Assembly (NCBI GenBank): GCA_017880715.1
Contig: JADGRT010000015.1
Coordinates: 1 to 17,880, forward strand
From: Verrucomicrobiia bacterium
GTDB lineage: Bacteria; Verrucomicrobiota; Verrucomicrobiia; Limisphaerales; UBA1319
Length of the DNA stretch: 17,880 nucleotides
Direction of reading: 5' to 3'
The first letter of the stretch is position 1, and the number at the start of each line of letters is the position of its first letter. The translations under genes were made by a program, and so were the position numbers. Below, one piece after another: positions 8,541-14,643 of the stretch. The notes below the pieces were generated by a model. That model saw nothing but the letters and a program-made list of their open reading frames with translations, ran no database searches and had not been told where the DNA came from.

Positions 8541-8586
8541 GAATGCGACAATACAATACACGGCCGCGTATTTTATTGTCGTGTTC
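8541..8586. repeat. Imperfect long palindrome without spacer
   Basis: The core at 8546-8581 consists of two 18-base arms that abut at 8563/8564 and pair with two mismatches (CGACAATACAATACACGG against the complement of CCGCGTATTTTATTGTCG). The flanks at 8541-8545 and 8582-8586 add three matched pairs and two G-T pairs. It sits 40 bases after the stop of the small membrane protein gene. It could act as a terminator-like or RNA-processing hairpin for that gene, but no T-run follows directly. Confidence 0.7.
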
Positions 8587-8690
8587 TTTCCTGGCTTTGC
8601 GAGATGAACGAATCGCCTGCTGCCTAACCGCTGACTCCCGGACGGTCAGCCCGATCTCCGAGTTTTAAGGCTGGCCACCTCATTGTCCCG

Positions 8691-8732
8691 CTTTACACTT
8701 TTTTGATCCGATCGGATCAAAAAAGTGTAAAG
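8691..8732. repeat. Perfect 42-bp palindrome
   Basis: The left half, CTTTACACTTTTTTGATCCG and one further A, is the exact reverse complement of the right half, centred between 8711 and 8712, with no spacer. Six T lie before and six A after the central GATCCGATCGGATC. Two or more further pairs are possible outside a two-base mismatch (8687-8688 with 8735-8736). It lies about 100 bases before the permease start. A dimeric regulator site or a cruciform-forming element are both possible. The T-before, A-after order is opposite to that of an intrinsic terminator. Confidence 0.9.
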
Positions 8733-8833
8733 GTGGGTCTTTGTTCCCATTGGCTTCTTTGCGCTGGGATCTTTCGCGGCCTCGGCTTGACTTCTCAGGC
8801 AGGTCGGACAATTCTGGCCGCACCAAACAAGCC

Positions 8834-10333
8834 ATGAACCTGTTGCGACGCAAGAGCATCACCCAGTTGCAGGCGGAAGCCCGCACCGATCAAAGCCTGC
8901 ATCGCACTTTAGGGGCGCTAAACCTAACCCTGCTGGGCATCGGAGCCATCATCGGCGGGGGTATCTTCGTCTTGACGGGAACGGTGGCCGCGCAAAACGC
9001 CGGCCCCGCCGTCGTCCTTTCCTTTGTGGTGGCCGGACTGGCCTCGGCTTTTGCCGCGCTCTGCTATAGTGAATTCGCCTCGCTGGTGCCGATGGCAGGC
9101 AGCGCCTACACCTATGGCTATTGCACGCTGGGTGAGTTGTTCGCCTGGATTATTGGCTGGGACCTGGCGCTCGAATACGCCTTGGGCGCGGTTACGGTCG
9201 CCGTCAGTTGGTCGGGCTATGTTGTGTCCTTCTTAAAAAGCGCGACGGAGTTTCTACACCTGCATGGAATCCCGCTCACGCTCAGCATTCCTCCGAAGCT
9301 GTCGGCGGCGGCTGGCAGTGTGGTAACCCTGGCGGACGGTTCATCCATCACGGCCCTGTTCAACCTGCCAGCGGTGCTGATCATCCTGGTCGTAACTTTG
9401 CTGTTGATCGTCGGCATCAAGGAATCGGCCCGTTTCAACAACCTCATCGTGTTCGTGAAACTGGCGGTTATCCTGTTGTTTATTATGGGCGCGGCCAAAG
9501 CCATCCAGGTGGCCAACTGGCATCCGTTTATTCCACAAAACGCCGGGAGTTTCGGCCACTTCGGCTGGAGCGGCGTAGCTCGAGGCGCCAGCATCGTCTT
9601 CTTTGCCTATATTGGTTTTGACGCCGTAAGCACCGCCGCCCAGGAAGCCAAGAACCCGCGGCGAGACATGCCCATCGGCATTATCGGTTCGCTGCTCATT
9701 TGTACCCTGCTGTATATCGTGGTGTCGGCCGTAGCCACCGGCGTCGTCTCCTACCAGCTATTGGATGTTCCGGATCCCATCGCCGTGGCGGCGGATCACG
9801 CCGGCATGGGCTGGATGGCCGCGCTCATTAAATTGGGAGCGATCGCGGGTTTGTCCTCGGTCATCCTGGTCATGATGCTGGGCCAGTCGCGCGTCTTCTG
9901 GAGCATGTCAAAAGACGGATTGTTGCCGGGATTTTTCAGCCATATTCATCCCCGATTCCGGACTCCGTGGATCACCACCGCCATCACGGGTGTGGTCGTG
10001 GCCGTATTCTCGGCGTTGTTTACCGTGCGCGAAGCGGGCAGTCTGGTTTCCATCGGCACGCTGCTCGCCTTTATTATTGTCTCCATTGGCGTGCTCGTCC
10101 TGCGTGTCCGCGAACCCAACCTGCCGCGCTCCTTCAAGACGCCGGTGGTTTGGCTGGTCGCGCCGTTGGGCGCCGCTTTCGCTCTTTATCTGATGATCTG
10201 CCTGCCCTGGCCCACCTGGGAGCGGCTTATTTTATGGTTTGGCATGGGGATGGTGATTTACTTCGGATACAGCGTGAACCACTCCAAACTCAACGCGACC
10301 AGGCTCCCGGTTAAACCGGCAGATAGAGCGTGA
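8834..10333 (+). CDS. APC superfamily amino acid permease (cationic amino acid transporter-like)
   Basis: 499 residues, an inner-membrane amino acid/cation or amino acid/proton symporter of the APC family. The start at 8834 (MNLLRRKSITQLQAEA) was chosen because this short basic lead precedes the first helix in family members; the upstream frame is intergenic. The TM1 signature 'GIGAIIGGGIFVLTG' (35-49) holds the unwound substrate-binding stretch. 'CYSEFASLVPMAGSAYTY' marks TM3, and 'FFAYIGFDAVSTAAQEAKNPRRDMPIGI' is the conserved TM6-loop7 segment, which resembles CAT/YfnA-type members. About 12 helices can be followed; the last lies near 470-488. The exact amino acid cannot be told. No SD is visible. 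The last 23 bases overlap the 3' end of the opposing sensor kinase gene. Two palindromes upstream may be its control region. Confidence 0.92.
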   Translation: MNLLRRKSITQLQAEARTDQSLHRTLGALNLTLLGIGAIIGGGIFVLTGTVAAQNAGPAVVLSFVVAGLASAFAALCYSEFASLVPMAGSAYTYGYCTLGELFAWIIGWDLALEYALGAVTVAVSWSGYVVSFLKSATEFLHLHGIPLTLSIPPKLSAAAGSVVTLADGSSITALFNLPAVLIILVVTLLLIVGIKESARFNNLIVFVKLAVILLFIMGAAKAIQVANWHPFIPQNAGSFGHFGWSGVARGASIVFFAYIGFDAVSTAAQEAKNPRRDMPIGIIGSLLICTLLYIVVSAVATGVVSYQLLDVPDPIAVAADHAGMGWMAALIKLGAIAGLSSVILVMMLGQSRVFWSMSKDGLLPGFFSHIHPRFRTPWITTAITGVVVAVFSALFTVREAGSLVSIGTLLAFIIVSIGVLVLRVREPNLPRSFKTPVVWLVAPLGAAFALYLMICLPWPTWERLILWFGMGMVIYFGYSVNHSKLNATRLPVKPADRA

Positions 10334-13300
10334 ACACGCTCCCCTTGCCCGCCGCGGACTCCACGCCAATTCCGTAACCCAGGTCCTTGGCGAATTCGTA
10401 AACCAGCGACAGGCCCAACCCTGTCCCGCGGCGCGTTGACAAGGCTTTGGTCGTAAAAAACGGCTCGAAAATTCGGGGCAAAACCTCCGGGGGAATGCCG
10501 CATCCCTCGTCTTCCACTACCAGAAAAACCCATTGCGCCGATGCGTCAGGGCGTAGAATCAACGACCCCGGCAAGGAGGATAACAACCCGGTGCGCACGG
10601 TAATCTGGCCGGCGCCCGAAATCGCCTCGGCCGCGTTGAGCAGCAGGTTCACCAGCATTCGCTGGATCAAGTCTTGGGATCCGGGCGCCGCCGGCAAATC
10701 CGGCGCCAGGTCGCACCGCACTCGAATCTCGCGCAGGAACCGGTCGCTCAACAAATGCAGCGCCTCCCGCGCCAGCGCATTGATGTCACACGCGGATATC
10801 TCCTTGGGCGCCGGCTTGCCGAAATTCAACATCGCCTTGACCACCGCCGTTCCCTGCTCGACCACGGTCTTGAGGCGATTGACCCGCGTCTTGATTTTTT
10901 CCTTGTCATCGAGATGGTTTTCGATGATTTGCGCCGACCCTTTGACGATGGACAGGATGTTGTTGAAGTCGTGGGCAATCCCGGCGGCGAGCGTTCCCAA
11001 GGCCTGCATTTTCTGACTATGCAGCAGGGCTTGGTTGGCCTGTTCCAACTCCCGGGTCCGCTGTTCGACCATGCCTTCCACCTCGGCGTAACTGCGGCGC
11101 AACCGCCAATGCCGGTTCACCGCCAAACCCGCCAGAAACACAATCAGAACCAAACCGACCGAGGAAGTGACCAGCAGGCGGGTCTCCTGGTACCAGGGCA
11201 GGCGGACCGTAAACTCCCAGACCGCCGGCTGCGCGCCTTCATTGCCGTTGCGATCCATGGCCCGCACTTCAAACCGGTGACTGCCCGCCGGCAGGTTGCG
11301 AAGGAAAGCCGCCGGAACCGACTTGTAGGAGGACCAGGTCCCCTGATCCAGACGGTACGAAAACAGCAGCCGTTCCGCCGGCGTCGCCTTCCACCGGTCC
11401 ACGCCCCCAAACACCATGGTCAGCGGGGTTCCGGTCATAACTTCTTGCGGAATGTTATCCTGAAGAATAAACGTCCTTGGTGGGTCGGCATCGGCCTCCG
11501 GATAATAGCGGCTCAGGCCCCGGCTGGCGCCCGCCCAAAGCCGGCCGGCGCGGTCCTCCAAAACCGTGTTGATGCTCTCCGCGGGCAATCCTTCCTCCAC
11601 CCCGTGCATCAGCCACGATCCGTTGCGATAACGAAACAAACCGCTGCGCGACGCCACCCAAATGGTGCCATCGCGACCTTTCCGCATTTGATTGACCCGG
11701 TCAAAACCGGAGCGCACGACCGACCAGACCTGGCCGTTAAACTCGTAAATCTTCCCGGCGCTCCCGCACCAGAATTTGCCGTCGCCCACCTCCAGCCAAA
11801 CATTAGCGCTGTCAGGTTTCTCTCCCTCGGGCGCGCCCGGCGTCTGCCACCGTCCGTCACGCCACCGCCCCACCCCGCGCTCCCCCCCCACCCAGCCATC
11901 GTCGGGGCGATAGATCCTAACAAAATTCAGTTCGCGCCCGACCATCTCATTGGTCCCCAGCTCCAAAAACAGGCGCAGTCGTTTCCCGTCAAAGGCATGA
12001 ATTCGCAAGGTGTTATCCGCGCCTCCAGGATCCAGCACTCGCACCCCCAGGTCGCGGTTCGGCAAGGGCCCCAACCAACAAATCGTCTTGCGCAGAAAAT
12101 CCGCGGGCCGCGAAAAAACTCGCGTCACCGGATCGAAAACGTAACCGCGACCGGAAGCCGTGAAGGCCAGGTTGCCGTTGGACAACTCCTCCATCGAGTC
12201 CGTCGGCTGGAAGAAAAACTCCCCCCCGTCCGGAAAAGGAAACGTCTGCCATTCCTCCTTGAAACAACGGCGCAAACCCTGCGCATCCATGATCCATACG
12301 GCGCCGTTCTCGGACTCTACCAGGGCGTAAACCGGCAACGCCCACGGCCGCAACGCCGCCGGCGTCCGCCAGAGCGGCGGAGCATACCGGGCCAATCCCT
12401 CGGAAGTCGCCAGCCAGAAAACTCCCTTGGGCTGCACCGCCACGTCGTAATAGGAACTGGCCAAAAAACCTTCCGGTCCCGGCAAGGTTGCCTGATGCGC
12501 CAGATCCAACCGTGATACCGAATTGATCGTTTGCACCCAAAACAGATCGTCCCAGCCACGCCATCCCTGCCGGACCTTGCCCACGGGAACCATCTGCGGC
12601 GAACCCTTCGGCCCCTCGAACCAGACCAGAAATCGCTCGTTGCCGGTCGTCGATTCCGCCACGGCTGCCACGCCCCCTTCTTCCTCGATCGGATTCTGAA
12701 GGTTGCCGACCGGCGCCGACTCGGATAACAGCCACTCGCGCCAGTCGAGCGCCTGCCCCCAGGTCCGCGGCGGCCCCGGAACCCGCGCCAAACCGCGCGC
12801 GCCGGAAACCCAAATCCCGCCGTCACGCGCCTCGGCAAGATCCTGAAACAAACCCAAGCGCGTCTCAGCCGACCGCTTCAGGGTGCGCGTTTGCCGGGTC
12901 GCGGCGTTGTATTCCATAAGTTGATCCGCCAGCAGCAACAACACCCGGTCACGTTCCGTCGGCAATAGTTGCCTCGAGCGGATACGACGCATCGGATAAG
13001 TCTGATAATCCAACGCCACTTCGCTGAGGGGATGCTGCACCCAGCGTCCCTCCCGAAACTCTTGAACCCCCTCCGAATACATGGACCATACCTGGCCCAA
13101 CTGGCTTTCCAAAATCCTCCCGTTGCCTTCCGGCGCTGGTATCTGGCGCACGGCATAACCATCGAAGACACTGGCCTCCGTCGCGGTCGCGTGCGTCATC
13201 CACACGTTGCCTCGCGAACTGACCGACACGGAAGTCACCGGCGTTTCACGCAACCCATCGTCCGCCCGGAAGACTCGCCACGGCGAGGCGGACTGGGACC

Positions 13301-13466
13301 CTGCGGGCAGGGCGCACAGCAAGCCCAGCAACCCTCCCCAAAGAATCGCTGGGGCGCTTTTCCGGACCCGGATTAGCGAACCCCGGCAACCGGCTGCCCG
13401 AGGCCGTTGGAATGCGTGGTTGTTCTTTGTCAAACCGCGTAACGGCGCCTCGGCAGAGCGCCGCAT
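10311..13466 (-). CDS. Two-component sensor: beta-propeller, Y_Y_Y domain and histidine kinase
   Basis: A large one-piece sensor, 1051 residues if started at the ATG at 13466. A hydrophobic segment (about 38-54, 'AILWGGLLGLLCALPAG') looks like a signal sequence. Residues about 60-680 contain Reg_prop-type propeller blades such as 'GTIWVASRSGLFRY' and 'GRLWAGASRGLSRY'. A Y_Y_Y domain (about 690-755, 'FSYRLDQGTWSSY...GSHRFEVRAMDRNGNEG') precedes a membrane helix (about 764-783), a coiled coil and the kinase. Kinase motifs: H-box 'GIAHDFNNIL' with phospho-accepting H832; N-box NLLLNAAEAI (940-949); G1 DEGCGIP (986-992); F-box FEPFFTTK (1000-1007); G2 GTGLGLS (1014-1020). No receiver or DNA-binding domain is attached and no response regulator gene is nearby, so the partner is unknown. 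The start is uncertain: ATG 13466 lies in the loop of a repeat, TTG 13433 lies just beyond it, and ATG 13607 or TTG 13637 would translate the whole repeat. Confidence 0.88.
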   Translation of the reverse strand: MRRSAEAPLRGLTKNNHAFQRPRAAGCRGSLIRVRKSAPAILWGGLLGLLCALPAGSQSASPWRVFRADDGLRETPVTSVSVSSRGNVWMTHATATEASVFDGYAVRQIPAPEGNGRILESQLGQVWSMYSEGVQEFREGRWVQHPLSEVALDYQTYPMRRIRSRQLLPTERDRVLLLLADQLMEYNAATRQTRTLKRSAETRLGLFQDLAEARDGGIWVSGARGLARVPGPPRTWGQALDWREWLLSESAPVGNLQNPIEEEGGVAAVAESTTGNERFLVWFEGPKGSPQMVPVGKVRQGWRGWDDLFWVQTINSVSRLDLAHQATLPGPEGFLASSYYDVAVQPKGVFWLATSEGLARYAPPLWRTPAALRPWALPVYALVESENGAVWIMDAQGLRRCFKEEWQTFPFPDGGEFFFQPTDSMEELSNGNLAFTASGRGYVFDPVTRVFSRPADFLRKTICWLGPLPNRDLGVRVLDPGGADNTLRIHAFDGKRLRLFLELGTNEMVGRELNFVRIYRPDDGWVGGERGVGRWRDGRWQTPGAPEGEKPDSANVWLEVGDGKFWCGSAGKIYEFNGQVWSVVRSGFDRVNQMRKGRDGTIWVASRSGLFRYRNGSWLMHGVEEGLPAESINTVLEDRAGRLWAGASRGLSRYYPEADADPPRTFILQDNIPQEVMTGTPLTMVFGGVDRWKATPAERLLFSYRLDQGTWSSYKSVPAAFLRNLPAGSHRFEVRAMDRNGNEGAQPAVWEFTVRLPWYQETRLLVTSSVGLVLIVFLAGLAVNRHWRLRRSYAEVEGMVEQRTRELEQANQALLHSQKMQALGTLAAGIAHDFNNILSIVKGSAQIIENHLDDKEKIKTRVNRLKTVVEQGTAVVKAMLNFGKPAPKEISACDINALAREALHLLSDRFLREIRVRCDLAPDLPAAPGSQDLIQRMLVNLLLNAAEAISGAGQITVRTGLLSSLPGSLILRPDASAQWVFLVVEDEGCGIPPEVLPRIFEPFFTTKALSTRRGTGLGLSLVYEFAKDLGYGIGVESAAGKGSVFTLYLPV

Positions 13467-13517
13467 ACTTGGCCCCACGCACGGAAAATGGCGGCGCTCT
13501 GCCGAGACGCCGCTACG
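13438..13517. repeat. Dispersed inverted repeat (copy 2, complete hairpin)
   Basis: Two 27-base arms (13438-13464 and 13491-13517) separated by 26 bases are reverse complements with two mismatches; the core is CGGCAGAGCGCCGC. The right arm is identical to the repeat at 5003-5029. Flanking sequence to about 13590 ('GAGCGCAAAGCGCC', then 'TTTCGGGTGTTTCGTGGTCC') looks like non-coding repeat context of the same kind. Read in the kinase frame it gives VSAERR and RRSAEAPLRG, peptides that reflect the repeat and not protein function. Small size and hairpin form suggest a REP/MITE-like element. Confidence 0.8.
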
Positions 13518-13690
13518 TGAAAAGACGAGCGCAAAGCGCCGGTTCCCCTTCGGTTTTCTTTCGGGTGTTTCGTGGTCCACATTTAAAATACCTTTGGCTA
13601 GCAGCATGACAATGGCCAGCCTGGTCGAAAACCGCAACCGTTGATTTTTTCATCGCCAGCGGCGGTCGAACTTTTTACCTTGAGCTACGT

Positions 13691-14626
13691 ATGAACGAAG
13701 TATCCGCGCCCAAAACGGCCAAATGGCCCTTTTCCCTCGGTTTTCTCGTGCTGCTGAGTGCGACGGCCATGATCGCGTTTTACGGACCACGTCCGCTGCC
13801 TCTGGGCGAACTCTCGCTCGGCGTTCTGTGCGCCTTATCCAGCGCCCTCCTGTGCGTGCTGCCTTTCCTGTTGGATTTCCGCGCGCTGCTGAAACTGACC
13901 GAATCCGACCGCCTCACCCATACGATGGCGCAAATCCAAAACCTCGAAACCGTCGCCCGCCATATCAGCACCGCCACCTCGCAATGGCAGGCGGTCCAGG
14001 AACTCGCCCAGCAATCCGTCAAGTCCGGCCAAGCCATGGCCGATCGCATGGCCGAAGAGGCCAAAGCCTTTGCCGAACACCTCCAAAAAGTCAATGATTC
14101 CGAGCGGGCGCGGCTGCGCCTGGAAGTGGAAAAACTGCATCGCGCCGAGGGGGACTGGCTCCAGGTCACCATCGGACTCCTGGATCACACCTTTGCGCTG
14201 CAGCAAGCGGCCGAACGCTCGGGTCACCCGGACCTGATTCAACAACTGACTCTTTTCCAGCATGCTTGCCGCGACGTGGTTCGTCGCGTGGGGCTGGTGC
14301 CGTTCACCGCGAAAGCCGGGGAAGCTTTCGACCCCCAAATCCACCAATGGCGCGAGGCCGACACCCAGGCGCCCGCCGACGCCCGCGTGGGCCAGACCAT
14401 CGCCACCGGCTTTACCTTCCAGGGACAGTTTGTCCGCCGCGCCCTCGTCACGCCGCAAACCGGAGAGATCGCGTCCACCCCAGCGCCCGTGAAAGTGGCC
14501 GCCGAGCCCGCCCCCAGCCCGGAAGTCGCGCCGGGGGACGCAAGGCTGATGGCAGTTACCGGCAACGAATTGAACGTCCATCGTCCCAGCCAGATCGACG
14601 ACGACCCGGAGTTGCCGCTCCGTTAA
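13691..14626 (+). CDS. Membrane-anchored GrpE-like protein
   Basis: 311 residues. Two membrane helices (about 13-31 and 40-61) are followed by a long alpha-helical, probably coiled-coil stalk (about 68-155, 'VEKLHRAEGDW') and a compact domain (about 157-256). Its sequence 'GLVPFTAKAGEAFDPQIHQW' and, after an acidic loop, 'GFTFQGQFVRRALVTP' match the GrpE head pattern (Gly-V near a K/A-G-E-x-F-D-P-x-x-H box, then G-Y/F-x-x-x-G-x-x-x-R-x-A-x-V). A Pro/Ala-rich tail closes the protein. Ordinary GrpE is soluble, about 200 residues, and exchanges nucleotide on DnaK, so the membrane anchor and the tail are unusual. The GrpE assignment is my own motif reading; the usual R-P-A is R-R-A here. It is read divergently from the kinase gene, with a weak GAG ribosome site, and lies 17 bases before the ClpX-like gene, surely in the same operon. 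Confidence 0.7.
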   Translation: MNEVSAPKTAKWPFSLGFLVLLSATAMIAFYGPRPLPLGELSLGVLCALSSALLCVLPFLLDFRALLKLTESDRLTHTMAQIQNLETVARHISTATSQWQAVQELAQQSVKSGQAMADRMAEEAKAFAEHLQKVNDSERARLRLEVEKLHRAEGDWLQVTIGLLDHTFALQQAAERSGHPDLIQQLTLFQHACRDVVRRVGLVPFTAKAGEAFDPQIHQWREADTQAPADARVGQTIATGFTFQGQFVRRALVTPQTGEIASTPAPVKVAAEPAPSPEVAPGDARLMAVTGNELNVHRPSQIDDDPELPLR

Positions 14627-14628
14627 AC

Positions 14629-14634
14629 TGAGGA
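14629..14634 (+). promoter_or_regulatory. Ribosome binding site of the ClpX-like gene
   Basis: TGAGGA, 9 bases before the ATG at 14644 and three bases after the TAA of the GrpE-like gene. It supports this start and translation as part of one transcript. An ATG at 14634 is out of frame. Confidence 0.55.
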
Positions 14635-14643
14635 TGCTGTTTC

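Larger units (their letters stand above)
8501..8833. other. Intergenic region with two long palindromes
   Basis: 333 bases upstream of the amino acid permease. No coding sequence is supported: a frame open from 8741 joins the permease but lacks the family's N-terminus, and the permease start is best placed at 8834. It holds an imperfect palindrome at 8541-8586, a small stem at 8630-8650 (GCTGAC/GTCAGC) and a perfect palindrome at 8691-8732. No standard promoter boxes were identified. Confidence 0.6.

Noticed and set aside
8691..8732. Perfect palindrome as an intrinsic terminator
   Set aside because: No T-run follows the stem on either strand; the T and A runs are part of the stem.
10674..12515. 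613-residue plus-strand open frame opposite the sensor kinase
   Set aside because: Arg/Gln/Pro/His-rich shadow without domains, opposite clear propeller, Y_Y_Y and kinase segments.
13607..13637. Upstream starts (TTG 13637, ATG 13607) for the sensor kinase
   Set aside because: They would put about 90 repeat-derived residues before the signal sequence and have no SD.
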